Positions 8,656-17,747 of a stretch of 46,784 bases of DNA are shown piece after piece. The stretch covers positions 1 through 46,784 of the forward strand of contig JABDAV010000013.1 in assembly GCA_013289015.1 (NCBI GenBank), in the 5' to 3' direction. Within the stretch, counting starts at the first letter, position 1. Every line of letters begins with the position of its first letter. The notes under the pieces are model-generated. The model had not been told where the DNA came from and did no database searches. It worked only from the letters and a program-made list of their open reading frames with translations. The position numbers and the translations under genes are program-made. This stretch comes from Bacteroidota bacterium (lineage in GTDB: Bacteria > Bacteroidota > Bacteroidia > Chitinophagales > Chitinophagaceae).

Positions 8656-10041
8656 TTATTTTATCGCATCAATGATACTTTTAAGAAATGCATTTTCATT
8701 AAAAGATTTATCGAGTGTTAAACCTAAACGAACCACCACAAGTTTTTTTGAAGGTATAATATAAATTTCCTGGTATGCGTATCCATCGCAACAGAACATG
8801 TCTGCAGGCACATCAGGATATATGCGATGTGATGGGTCATCTGCATGTATTCCGTTCAGCCAAAACTGGTATCCATAATTTTTATTTTTATTTACTGACG
8901 GCGCTGTTGCAGTTTGTTTCACCCATCCTTCCGGCAATATTCTTTCACCGTTCCAAACACCATCGTTATAATACAACAAACCAAAACGTGCAAAATCTCT
9001 TGCAGTCGCATTAATATAGGATGAGTTAACATAGGTTCCTGATGCGTCCGGTTCAAGCAAAGTATTATACATTCCAATTTTATAAAACAAAGCATTGTAA
9101 GGATAAGCTGCGTGATCTTTTTCATCAACAGTTTGTCTTATAATGCGTGATAAAATATTACTGTTTCCGCTTGAATAATTGAATACTGTTCCCGGCTTAT
9201 ATGCAAGTAAATGACTTGCCGCAAACGCTGCCATATCACCTTTTTTGTACAACATATTGGTAACATCGCTGGCTTGTGTATAATCTTCTTTAAAATCAAG
9301 GCCACTTGTTTGCTGTAATAAATTCTCAATCGTAATAGAATGCCGCGGATCATTAACATCACTCCATTCGGGAACAGGAGCCGGTTTTTTTACATCAAGC
9401 TTTCCCTGTTTCACTAAAGTTGCAATCAATGCACTTCCAAAACTTTTCGCCATTGACCATCCGTAAAATTTTGTATTCCTGTTAAAACCGGCTGCATATT
9501 TTTCAGCCACCAGTTTTCCATCATACACAACGATAACAGCCCGTGTTCTTTGTTTTTTTCCAGGATAAGGTTCGGTAAAAGCATTGTTCACTACATCATT
9601 CAGCTTATTTATATTAATGTTTGATGCAATTGAATCATCAACTTTATCACCATAAGGAAACGGAATTATATCTGTGTTCAAAACAGGTGGTGAAGGAATA
9701 GAAAAAACCTGTGCTCTTAATTTTTCTTCCGTTATATCATTGATTAAAGTGCAGCCTATGTTCTTCCTGTAAATTGCTTTTCGTTTTGCCATTCCCCAAA
9801 CTGTTGCAGTAACAGAAGAATCATTCATATCTATTTTATACCGGGCAAGATCAAATGGAAATTCAGCCATTTCGTTTGTGTCTATATCCTGCTTATTCAT
9901 GTGTGAAACAAAAACACAGGAACATACCTGCTTCGCATCAAAGCCACTGATGATAGGAAATGAAACCCATGCATAATGAATAGCCCATACCAACGCAATA
10001 ATTATAATCAGCAGAAATGACCGAAGGATTATTTTTTTCAT
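8656..10041 (-). CDS. Serine hydrolase of the beta-lactamase (class C) family
   Basis: A 461-aa serine hydrolase of the class C beta-lactamase/esterase superfamily. An N-terminal hydrophobic segment (about 5-28) is a membrane anchor or signal peptide and places the catalytic domain outside the cytoplasm. The catalytic S-x-x-K is Ser196-Met-Ala-Lys199 (GWSMAKS). A second-motif tyrosine sits in YSSGN at 289-293. The region before the catalytic domain (about 30-160) is an extension found in several Bacteroidota homologues. Members include 6-aminohexanoate oligomer hydrolases, esterases and peptidases, so the substrate is open. The gene is divergent from the DUF2071 gene at 10136 and convergent with the dehydrogenase gene. 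Confidence 0.88.
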   Translation of the reverse strand: MKKIILRSFLLIIIIALVWAIHYAWVSFPIISGFDAKQVCSCVFVSHMNKQDIDTNEMAEFPFDLARYKIDMNDSSVTATVWGMAKRKAIYRKNIGCTLINDITEEKLRAQVFSIPSPPVLNTDIIPFPYGDKVDDSIASNININKLNDVVNNAFTEPYPGKKQRTRAVIVVYDGKLVAEKYAAGFNRNTKFYGWSMAKSFGSALIATLVKQGKLDVKKPAPVPEWSDVNDPRHSITIENLLQQTSGLDFKEDYTQASDVTNMLYKKGDMAAFAASHLLAYKPGTVFNYSSGNSNILSRIIRQTVDEKDHAAYPYNALFYKIGMYNTLLEPDASGTYVNSSYINATARDFARFGLLYYNDGVWNGERILPEGWVKQTATAPSVNKNKNYGYQFWLNGIHADDPSHRIYPDVPADMFCCDGYAYQEIYIIPSKKLVVVRLGLTLDKSFNENAFLKSIIDAIK

Positions 10042-10135
10042 AGACAGCCAATTTATTTACAAGTTATAATATTTTGATGCAGTTTTATCTTGTGACGTTA
10101 TAAACTTTTTGCATGTATCAGTTAGTTAATTTTAT

Positions 10136-10861
10136 ATGATGGCAAAAACATTTCTGTCTGCAGCCTGGAGAAATTTAATACTGGCCAATTATGTTATTGA
10201 TCCTTTACTATTAAAAAAATATCTGCCCTGCCGAACTGAGTTAGATACATTCAATGATGAACATTATGTAAGTCTTGTTGCCTTCCTGTTTCAAAATGTA
10301 AAAGTGCTTGGCATTGCATTTCCTTTTCATACAAATTTTGAAGAAGTTAATTAACGTTTTTATGTGCGGTATAAAGAAGATAATACATGGAAACGCGGTG
10401 TTGTATTTATAAAAGAAATTGTTCCGCGTAGAATGATAAGCTTAATTGCAAACAACTTGTATGGAGAAAAATATGTTACGCATAAAATGAAACATAAATG
10501 GAAAGAAACAGCAAGTGAATTATTAGTGAGTTATGAATGGAAAGTCGGTAAAGAATGGAATCATTTGAATTGCGTCGCAGAAAAAATTCCTGAAACAATT
10601 ATTGCAGGTTCAGCAGAAGAATTTATTACAGAACATTATTGGGGTTATACATTTGTCAGTGATGCATGTACAGGTATATATCAAGTTATTCATCCAAAAT
10701 GGAGAGCGCACAAAGTGAAAAGCTATGATATAGTTTCCAACACAAAAGAATTATATGGAGCTGAATTTGAAGAAACGCTCAATCAACAACTTAGATCAGT
10801 TTTTCTTGCCGAAGGTTCGGATATAAAGGTGATGGGAGGTTCCAGGATTTATCAGTCATAA
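10136..10861 (+). pseudogene. DUF2071 (YqjF-like) gene interrupted by one nonsense codon
   Basis: One reading frame spans 10136-10861 (241 codons) and encodes a DUF2071 protein: an N-terminal AAWRNLILANYVIDPLLLKKYLP segment split over its parts, then NFEEVN, RFYVRYKE, GVVFIKEIVPRR, and a C-terminal half ending YQS. It is broken only by TAA at 10352-10354 (codon 73), between NFEEVN and RFYVRYK. Homologues I remember have Leu in this spot (NFEEVNLRFYVR), so a single T-to-A change of TTA would explain it. There is no frame change around the stop. It may be a recent pseudogene, a strain-specific mutation or a sequencing error. A GTG at 10364 could in principle restart the C-terminal part. The function of the family is not established. 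The sulfatase gene starts 29 bp downstream. Confidence 0.8.
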
Positions 10862-10890
10862 ATTATATTTCAATTGATAAAATTTTTAAA

Positions 10891-12441
10891 ATGCCTGTAA
10901 AAAACTATTTGCTATTTCTGTTTATAGTGATAACAGTAATAAATGCTCATGCACAAAATAATACATCACTTACAGTTGAAAGAAATACCAACAAACCACT
11001 CAATGTAATTTTTATTTTAAGCGACGATCATCGGTACGACTTCATGGGCTTTACAGGTAAAGTTCCGTGGTTGCAAACACCGAACATGGATAAGATGGCG
11101 AGAGAAGGTGTATGGATAAAAAATGCTTCTGTTACAACATCGCTGTGCTCACCAAGCCGTGCAACTATTTTAACGGGCATGTATGCACATAAACATACAG
11201 TAGTGGATAACAGTTCGCCGTTGCCACCGAATCTTATTTTCTTTCCACAGTATTTACAACAGGCCGGTTATCGCACTGCGTTCTTTGGCAAGTGGCATAT
11301 TGGTGAGGCCGATAATAGTCCGCAGAAAGGTTTTGATGAGTGGGAAAGCTTTCGCGGGCAAGGCGTTTATTATAATCCAACCTTAAATATTAATGGCAAA
11401 GAAAAAACTTTCGGGGACAGCACTTATATAACAGACCTGCTTACAAACAATGCTATTGACTGGTTAAAGAAACAAGATAATAAAAAACCATTCTTCGTTT
11501 ATCTATCACATAAAGGTGTGCACGCAGAATTTTATCCTGCAAAAAAATACAGAGACGTTTATAAAGATGAACCGATCCCATATCCATCAACCATAAATCT
11601 TACTGTTTCTGATTCAAGCATTGTATATGGAAATACAAACCAATGTCCAACAGGTGCAATGGTCAAGAATGATACGAATTATAATATCGCAGATATTCCG
11701 AAATGGGTGTACAAGCAGCGTTATAGCTGGCATGGCGTTGATTATATGTATCATGGCCAGATAAAGTTTGATGACTTCTATCGCCGCTATTGCGAAACAT
11801 TATTGAGTGTTGATGAAAGCATTGGCAAGATAATGCAATATTTAAAAGAAAGTGGCAGAGATAAAAACACGATCATTATTTATATGGGTGATAATGGTTT
11901 TTTAATGGGTGAACATGGATTGATCGATAAACGAAATATGTATGAAGAATCAATGAAAATACCACTATTGGTGTATGGATCAGGAATTATCGAGCAAGGA
12001 AAAACATTGGAAGAGATCATTCAAAATATTGACATCGCACCAACCATTTTAGATATGGCGGGAATTAAAAAGCCTCAACAAATGCAGGGTGAATCTTTTT
12101 ATCCTTTGCTGAAAGGCGAAAACGTTGCATGGCGCAATAAAGCTTTCTATGAATATTACTGGGAATACGCTTTTCCGCAAACGCCAACAACATTTGGTGT
12201 GCGTGATGGTGATTATAAATTTATTTTTTATCCGGGCATTTGGGATATCAATGAATTTTATGATTTGAAAACGGATCCTGAGGAAAAGAAAAACCTTATT
12301 CGTGTTACAGCTTATCAACCGGTGATAAAGAAGATGCGTGCTGAAATGTATGACTGGCTTCAACAAACAGGTGGTATGCAAATTCCATTGAAAAGGTTAG
12401 AAGATAAAAAGATCGATAATTTGTATAAGAATACGTATTGA
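10891..12441 (+). CDS. Secreted Cys-type sulfatase (S1 family)
   Basis: A 516-aa sulfatase that should hydrolyse sulfate esters, probably on glycans, in the periplasm or outside. A signal peptide (1-22, ending NAHAQ) is followed by the alkaline-phosphatase-like fold. The metal site has Asp45-Asp46 in FILSDDHRYD. The signature LCSPSRATILTG holds Cys86, which must be converted to formylglycine. GKWHIGE (Lys134, His136) and MGDNGFLMGEHG complete the active site, and the C-terminal DUF4976-like region contains EFYDLKTDPEEKKNL. No formylglycine-generating enzyme is encoded in the window, so activation depends on one elsewhere. It may be co-transcribed with the broken DUF2071 gene. The subfamily cannot be fixed by eye. 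Confidence 0.93.
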   Translation: MPVKNYLLFLFIVITVINAHAQNNTSLTVERNTNKPLNVIFILSDDHRYDFMGFTGKVPWLQTPNMDKMAREGVWIKNASVTTSLCSPSRATILTGMYAHKHTVVDNSSPLPPNLIFFPQYLQQAGYRTAFFGKWHIGEADNSPQKGFDEWESFRGQGVYYNPTLNINGKEKTFGDSTYITDLLTNNAIDWLKKQDNKKPFFVYLSHKGVHAEFYPAKKYRDVYKDEPIPYPSTINLTVSDSSIVYGNTNQCPTGAMVKNDTNYNIADIPKWVYKQRYSWHGVDYMYHGQIKFDDFYRRYCETLLSVDESIGKIMQYLKESGRDKNTIIIYMGDNGFLMGEHGLIDKRNMYEESMKIPLLVYGSGIIEQGKTLEEIIQNIDIAPTILDMAGIKKPQQMQGESFYPLLKGENVAWRNKAFYEYYWEYAFPQTPTTFGVRDGDYKFIFYPGIWDINEFYDLKTDPEEKKNLIRVTAYQPVIKKMRAEMYDWLQQTGGMQIPLKRLEDKKIDNLYKNTY

Positions 12442-12450
12442 GTGAAGATG

Positions 12451-13806
12451 TCATTCAATGTGCCAGTTTCTTATTTGCAATTCCTGTTGTGTAAAACCTC
12501 CCAAAGTTTTTTTGAGATAAATAAGCCCGATACCTTTTGCATAATAGAAGAAATATTCTTCGGTTGTATAACTATATACGCCGTTGTTGGTTTTGATTTC
12601 AGGAAGCATTTGTATTTTGTATACGTGCGCAAATGTCTCATTATTTAATGTAACTGTCGCATCATTATCCACGCATGAAAATTGATATCGAAGCGTGATA
12701 GTATCATTTATAGTGGTATCGATATATTCAGGCGATTGCCATGTTGAACCGGTTTGTAAATTTTCTTCCAGCAATGGAATATCAGCCTCAACAGGTTTTT
12801 TATATTGAAAAAAAGTGGTGTATTCATTGGGAGAAGCATATTCAAAATAATCAGCGCCTGCTTTGCGGTAATAAAAATTATAAGGGCCGCCAAACGCTAC
12901 ATCTTCCCTTGTAATTTTATACCAGTAGCTATTAATGAATGTTGAATCCACGATTGTTTTCTTTAAGGTGTCTCCGGTTTGTACAAGATCATCATAAGTC
13001 CAATAACTGTTTGCCGTTAAAGGAAAATAATCATTCCCGGAAACATTTGTTATTACTAAAACATTCACTGAAAAATTGCAAGAGGAATTATCTGCCACAA
13101 CCGTGAATACATCTGTTTCTTTTTGCAACGGAGTGCCTGATGCAGTTAACAAAACAGCTTGTAAACCTGTAGATAAAAATGTTCCCGATGCTGAGAAAGA
13201 ATAACCATTTACTGTATTGGTTGAAATATTATAATTACCAACTGCAGTTACATTCAGATTCATTTTTACTTTATCATTTGTATCTAATGTGACGTTATTT
13301 ATGTAACTACCATACACTGTATCATTCGCGCATATATCAGGTGCACCTTCAAATGTAAATGATGCTTCATGAACGGTTGTATCAATCATAGTTACCGGGA
13401 ACTCACAAAAAGATGTATCATATTTTATGGTGAAAAAATCTGTACCAGCGATAACAGGTTTTCCTGAACCTGCTAATTTAATATGTACAACACCTGTATT
13501 TAATATAGTTCCTGTCGCATTGAAATAATATCCGTTTACAGTATCCGTTGTTATGTTATAAGAACCTGGTGAAGTAATGTTGAGATCAACATCAATATAG
13601 TTACTGTCATTAAGCCGTTGATCTTTGTTATAAACGCCATTTGCAATTATCGGCGAACAATTGTCATTACTGTCTTTTAAAAGAAATCCTTTTGAAACAG
13701 GTTGCGGATAAGGACTTAACTCACGCTGACAGGAAATAAGAATACTGAAAGACACCATAAGCAAAACACAAATTATATTTAACCGGAACATCAGCATCAT
13801 TCGCAC
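12451..13806 (-). CDS. Lipoprotein with two tandem ~95-aa repeats, function unknown
   Basis: A 451-aa SPII lipoprotein: a hydrophobic leader ends in the lipobox ILISC with Cys26. Residues about 50-145 and 150-245 are two copies of one domain, with parallel phrases such as PGSYNITTDTVNGYYF and VGNYNISTNTVNGYSF, and each copy carries a pair of cysteines. The C-terminal half (about 255-451) looks like a separate beta-rich domain with YWTYDD and a GIGLIYLKKTLGG segment. I do not recognise a named family, although similar proteins are common as hypothetical lipoproteins in Chitinophagaceae. The gene follows the DUF1080 gene by 21 bp on the same strand, so the two are probably one transcript. It converges on the sulfatase with only 9 bp between the stops. 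Confidence 0.8.
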   Translation of the reverse strand: MRMMLMFRLNIICVLLMVSFSILISCQRELSPYPQPVSKGFLLKDSNDNCSPIIANGVYNKDQRLNDSNYIDVDLNITSPGSYNITTDTVNGYYFNATGTILNTGVVHIKLAGSGKPVIAGTDFFTIKYDTSFCEFPVTMIDTTVHEASFTFEGAPDICANDTVYGSYINNVTLDTNDKVKMNLNVTAVGNYNISTNTVNGYSFSASGTFLSTGLQAVLLTASGTPLQKETDVFTVVADNSSCNFSVNVLVITNVSGNDYFPLTANSYWTYDDLVQTGDTLKKTIVDSTFINSYWYKITREDVAFGGPYNFYYRKAGADYFEYASPNEYTTFFQYKKPVEADIPLLEENLQTGSTWQSPEYIDTTINDTITLRYQFSCVDNDATVTLNNETFAHVYKIQMLPEIKTNNGVYSYTTEEYFFYYAKGIGLIYLKKTLGGFTQQELQIRNWHIE

Positions 13807-13827
13807 ACATTATAATTCGATTAATAA

Positions 13828-15189
13828 TTACTTCAATTCTTTGATCTTAATGCTTCTGAAACTTACTTCATCACCATGATCCTGTAAAAGAATATGTCCT
13901 TCTTTTGCTTCACCAAAATGATCCCAGATATGATACTTGCTTATTGCAACCAGGTCTTCAAATTCTTTTGAACTGCGTTCATATTCCAGCACTTTAATCC
14001 CGTTCAGCCAATGTTCAACATGGTTATTTGGATATACAATAATTCTTCCCCAGTTCCATTGGCCCGGCGGATTAAAATAACGTTCACTTTTATTGGCCGG
14101 TATCATGTCATATAAAGAAGATAATGTTCTGTCACCATTGCGTCCAAGCTTTGCATCAGGATGAAGTTTATCATCCAGCACCTGGTATTCCAAACCTATA
14201 GCAGAGCTATCACTTTTCTCTTTCAGCGTTACAAAATATTTTACCCCGCTGTTTGCGCCGGGTGTTGCCCTGAACTGGAATGTAAGATCAAAAGCGCTGT
14301 ATTCTTTCAATGTAACAACATCACCTCCATTCTTGCCCTGTTCACCGTTTGCTTTCAAAACAGTTACCATGCCGCTATCAATCTTCCAGCCATGATCGGG
14401 AAAGCCGGTTTTAAAAGCACCGCGCCAGCCGTTAGAAGTTTTTCCATCAAACAATAAATTCCATCCATCTTTTTTTTCCTGTTCAGATAAATTATTCGGA
14501 ATCATATTCACTACAAAAACATCTTTAGGAAACGGCGTTGGTGTAAGTGCGGTTGTTTTTATACGAACATTTTTCCAGTACATTTTTTTGCCAGCCATTG
14601 AAGCATCTGTAACTGCATGCACCTGCAAGGCAATAAAACCTTTGCGAGCAACTGAATCTATTAAATAAGCAACAGGCTTATCATTCAACCACGTTTTTAT
14701 AGTGTTGCCAATGCATTCAACTTTATAATGATTCCATTCACCCACTTTAAACAATTTTTGTGCAGGCGGATTTAATGTAACAGGATATAACCATCCTCTC
14801 CTCGCCTCTTCATAAATACCGGCGCTCCATGCGCGCGACGAAGGATCTTCTTCGCACTGGTATCCATAGACTCTTCCTTTGCCATTATTTTCATTGGGAT
14901 CAAAGTGACTTCTTAGCTGTACGCCACTGTTGCTCGCGGTATCATCGATCTTTGCATCAAATTCCAAAATGAAATCGCCGTACTCTTTATCCGTAGCCAA
15001 AAATGTATTGGGAGAATTGGCAACCGTTGTTCCAACGATCATATTATTTTCTACTGTGTACTCGCCATCGCCTACAACACGTTTCCATCCATTTAAAGTC
15101 TTTCCGTCAAATAAATTAGTAAACCCATTCTGGGCAAATAAGGACGATGTAATCATCAAACAGGCAAAAAAGAAAAATATTTTTTTCAT
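13828..15189 (-). CDS. Secreted protein with two DUF1080 (3-keto-glycoside hydrolase-like) domains
   Basis: A 453-aa secreted protein: a signal peptide (about 1-20, ending LFAQ) is followed by two DUF1080 domains at roughly 22-210 and 235-453. Each opens with the family hallmark (NLFDGKTLNGWKR, then NLLFDGKTSNGWRG) and contains the lectin-like strand N-S-G-V-(Q/K). Characterised DUF1080 members hydrolyse 3-keto-disaccharides or glycosides, working with Gfo/Idh/MocA oxidoreductases that create the 3-keto group. A Tat-exported member of that family is encoded at 5154-6467, which fits but does not prove a shared pathway. The second domain ends in a typical DEVSFRSIKIKEL. Fusion of two domains in one chain is seen in other Bacteroidota. 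Confidence 0.92.
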   Translation of the reverse strand: MKKIFFFFACLMITSSLFAQNGFTNLFDGKTLNGWKRVVGDGEYTVENNMIVGTTVANSPNTFLATDKEYGDFILEFDAKIDDTASNSGVQLRSHFDPNENNGKGRVYGYQCEEDPSSRAWSAGIYEEARRGWLYPVTLNPPAQKLFKVGEWNHYKVECIGNTIKTWLNDKPVAYLIDSVARKGFIALQVHAVTDASMAGKKMYWKNVRIKTTALTPTPFPKDVFVVNMIPNNLSEQEKKDGWNLLFDGKTSNGWRGAFKTGFPDHGWKIDSGMVTVLKANGEQGKNGGDVVTLKEYSAFDLTFQFRATPGANSGVKYFVTLKEKSDSSAIGLEYQVLDDKLHPDAKLGRNGDRTLSSLYDMIPANKSERYFNPPGQWNWGRIIVYPNNHVEHWLNGIKVLEYERSSKEFEDLVAISKYHIWDHFGEAKEGHILLQDHGDEVSFRSIKIKELK

Positions 15190-15297
15190 GTGGGAGCTTT
15201 TACGCTGTGAAAGATAGCAAGGATTTCTTTAAAGGAATACCTCTGTTATAATTTTCATAAGGCTGTTTTTTTTATCGAAGGCATTAAATTATTATTT

Positions 15298-15316
15298 TAC
15301 TTTGAATTTCAAAGTA
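15298..15316. promoter_or_regulatory. 19-bp near-perfect palindrome, operator candidate
   Basis: TACTTTGAA and TTCAAAGTA form a perfect 9-bp inverted repeat around one T. It lies 22 bp before the ferritin-like gene start (15339) and 108 bp before the divergent DUF1080 start. The symmetry and location suit a dimeric repressor. It overlaps a TACTTTG sequence near the Bacteroidota -7 form but without the exact spacing. The regulator is unknown. Confidence 0.5.
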
Positions 15317-15338
15317 CTTTTAAAAATAAAATAACTGT

Positions 15339-16082
15339 ATGTTTACCAGCAAAAAATGGATCGCTCATTTTGAGAGCAACGCAACACAACAAAGAGTTAA
15401 CTGGAATCTCTCACCCAAAATTTCAGCAACAGAGATTAATACTATTTTAGCTTCATTACAGGCATGGCAATTAGGAGAAACCTCTGATGGAGCACATCTT
15501 CTAAACGCATCTGCAAAGTATGCACTTAAAATCGGCGACCCTGATTATGTGCATGCAGTAAAGCTTTTTATAAAAGAAGAGCAGAAACATGGCAACAATC
15601 TTGGAAAATATCTTGACCGCATTCATCACCCAAAAATAAAGAAGAATTGGGGCGATACTTTGTTCAGGAAGATAAGATATTTTAATACCAGCATGGAGCT
15701 ATGGACGCTTGCCGTTATTACAGTTGAAAGTGCCGCACAGATATTTTATCAATGTTTAAAAGATGCCACAGGCTGCACATTACTTAAACAGATCTGCACC
15801 GATATATTGATAGATGAAGCGTACCATATAGACTTTCAAACAGAAAGGCTTGGAATCATATTCGATAAAAAAACTGCGTTTTCAAAGGCAATTCTCAAAA
15901 ACTTTTATACATTCTTCTTTTTTATGACAACATTGGTTGTTTGGATGGCGCATAAAAAATTATTCAAGGCTGGTAGTGTCCATTTTAAAAAATTTATCCG
16001 CAAGATGAAATACAAATACATCAAAACAATTTTCTGCATTGCGTTTACAAAAAGCAAGCTGGTTTATACGATGGTAAACTAA
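15339..16082 (+). CDS. Ferritin-like di-iron domain protein
   Basis: A 247-aa protein with the four-helix metal pattern of ferritin-like proteins: Glu47, the pair Glu81-x-x-His84 (EEQKH), Glu130 (TVESAAQ) and Glu160-x-x-His163 (DEAYH). This is the standard E / ExxH / E / ExxH set for a carboxylate-bridged di-iron centre. After the bundle there is a strongly hydrophobic segment (about 188-206, FYTFFFFMTTLVVWMAH) and a basic tail, which could hold the protein at the membrane. There is no signal peptide, so it is cytoplasmic. Whether it stores iron, oxidises a substrate or handles peroxide is unknown. Its stop overlaps the stop of the convergent nnr gene by a few bases. Confidence 0.8.
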   Translation: MFTSKKWIAHFESNATQQRVNWNLSPKISATEINTILASLQAWQLGETSDGAHLLNASAKYALKIGDPDYVHAVKLFIKEEQKHGNNLGKYLDRIHHPKIKKNWGDTLFRKIRYFNTSMELWTLAVITVESAAQIFYQCLKDATGCTLLKQICTDILIDEAYHIDFQTERLGIIFDKKTAFSKAILKNFYTFFFFMTTLVVWMAHKKLFKAGSVHFKKFIRKMKYKYIKTIFCIAFTKSKLVYTMVN

Positions 16083-17560
16083 GAATGAAGATCATTAAAA
16101 GCAGCACCAAGATTCTCAACAACATCACGCGCAAGCATACTTTCCTCTGATTGCCGTTCCAAACTTATGTCAGCTGCAAGGCCATGAATATATACGCCTA
16201 ATAAAGCAGCCTGTAAAGGCTGGTATTGCTGCGCAAGTAGTGCAGTAATAATGCCGGTTAGAATATCGCCACTTCCGCCTTTTGCCAAACCTGCATTGCC
16301 TGTTGTATTGAACCAGCCTTTGCCGTTGTGTGCAACTAAAGTATAACGGCCTTTTAAAACAATAATACAATTGCATTGTATAGATTGTTGCAATGCTCTT
16401 TCCATTCTTTCAAAATCGTTCGCAGCTTTACCAAATATTCTTTCGAACTCTTTTGGATGCGGCGTTATAACAGATGATGCATTTAATTGCTTTAATAACT
16501 CTTTATTTTCCGAAATAATATTTAAAGCATCAGCATCAATAACCGTTGATCCTTTAAACTGTTCCAATGTTGTTGTTACTAATCTTTTGGCATCCTCTTC
16601 AGTGCCTAAACCGGGGCCAATTCCAACTGCATTGATGCCTTTAAAATTGGTTCCATCTTCACGAATACTGCACATCGCTTCGGGAAGACGTGTGTGCACC
16701 GTACTTAAATATTTTTCCGGAACATTTACAGTTGTTAAACCCGCACCTGCTCTTAAACATGCCTGTGTTGCCATTAAAGCTGCGCCCATCTTTCCTTTAT
16801 TACCTGCAATAATAAGTGCGTGGCCATAAGTGCCTTTATGAGAAAATGGTTTACGTGGTTTATATATGCTTTGAATAAATTGCTTTATTATAATTTGATA
16901 ATTGCTTTCGACAGTTTCTATAAACACAGGATGTAACCCAATATCAAGTATTTGAAGATCGCCTGTATTAACTGCATTTTCTGCAACCATAAAACATAGT
17001 TTCATACATTGAAACGTAAGTGTTACAGCAGCATGTATCATAACATTTGCCACACTGCTTTTATCAATGAACATTCCGCTGGGAACATCAATGCTTATTA
17101 CATATGCTTTTGCTTGATTAATATGCTCAATTAAAGCAGCGCTCATATCTTTTAACGGCCTGTTTAAACCAGAGCCGTATAAAGCGTCGATCACAACATC
17201 ATGTTCATCTATCGCCGGAAAAAATTCCTGTGATTGAATAAAATGAATATTCACGGCAAGCTCATGCAAACGATTAAGATTGGTTTGAAAGTCTTCAGTA
17301 CCAACAGCACCAAATTCTATGATGTACACACTTACATTGTAATGCTGTAACAACAATTGCCTTGCAACAGCAAGTCCGTCTCCGCCATTATTCCCTTTGC
17401 CACAAAATATCTTAAATGGCTTATCAAACAATTGTTGCCGAAAGATATAATCGGTGCAGCCCTGTGCTGCGCGCTCCATTAAATCAACAGAACTTATCGG
17501 TTCGTTCGCTATTGTGTAAGCATCCCAATTATGTATTTGCTGTGCCGATAAAATTTTCAT
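16079..17560 (-). CDS. nnr: Bifunctional NAD(P)HX epimerase / ADP-dependent dehydratase
   Basis: A 493-aa cytoplasmic metabolite-repair enzyme that converts hydrated NADH and NADPH back to the active cofactors. The N-terminal YjeF_N epimerase domain (about 1-215) contains CGKGNNGGDG at 53-62 and IDVPSG at 157-162. The C-terminal carbohydrate-kinase-like dehydratase domain (about 225-490) contains HKGTYGHAL at 241-249, DADALN at 342-347, TPHPKEF at 366-372 and the nucleotide-binding GGSGDILTG at 428-436. The fused order and length are standard for bacteria. It is a housekeeping gene, convergent with the ferritin-like gene and overlapping it at the stop. Confidence 0.95.
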   Translation of the reverse strand: MKILSAQQIHNWDAYTIANEPISSVDLMERAAQGCTDYIFRQQLFDKPFKIFCGKGNNGGDGLAVARQLLLQHYNVSVYIIEFGAVGTEDFQTNLNRLHELAVNIHFIQSQEFFPAIDEHDVVIDALYGSGLNRPLKDMSAALIEHINQAKAYVISIDVPSGMFIDKSSVANVMIHAAVTLTFQCMKLCFMVAENAVNTGDLQILDIGLHPVFIETVESNYQIIIKQFIQSIYKPRKPFSHKGTYGHALIIAGNKGKMGAALMATQACLRAGAGLTTVNVPEKYLSTVHTRLPEAMCSIREDGTNFKGINAVGIGPGLGTEEDAKRLVTTTLEQFKGSTVIDADALNIISENKELLKQLNASSVITPHPKEFERIFGKAANDFERMERALQQSIQCNCIIVLKGRYTLVAHNGKGWFNTTGNAGLAKGGSGDILTGIITALLAQQYQPLQAALLGVYIHGLAADISLERQSEESMLARDVVENLGAAFNDLHS

Positions 17561-17747
17561 CCCGATAAAATTAAACCAACTATAGGTTGGAAAAGTTACT
17601 CATCTTTTATCACAATTATTTTACCAATCTCACTTCAAAACAAATTAATGAATAATTATTCATGATTAACAATCTATTGATAAACGCAGATGATTTTAAT
17701 ACATCTCATATTCATTGAACAACATTAAACAACAAAAAACAAACAAC

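Noticed and set aside
10364-10861. The C-terminal DUF2071 part as an independent gene starting at GTG 10364
   Set aside because: It continues the upstream frame and lacks the N-terminal part of the domain, so a gene split by a nonsense codon explains it better.
17576-17590. Hairpin CCAAC-TATAG-GTTGG between the nnr gene and the small secreted protein
   Set aside because: The stem is only 5 bp, has no T-run and lies upstream of both divergent genes, so it is not a convincing terminator or operator.
17715-17747. TTG start 11 codons upstream of the small secreted protein
   Set aside because: The added Asn/Gln/Lys residues would precede a standard signal peptide that begins at the ATG at 17748.
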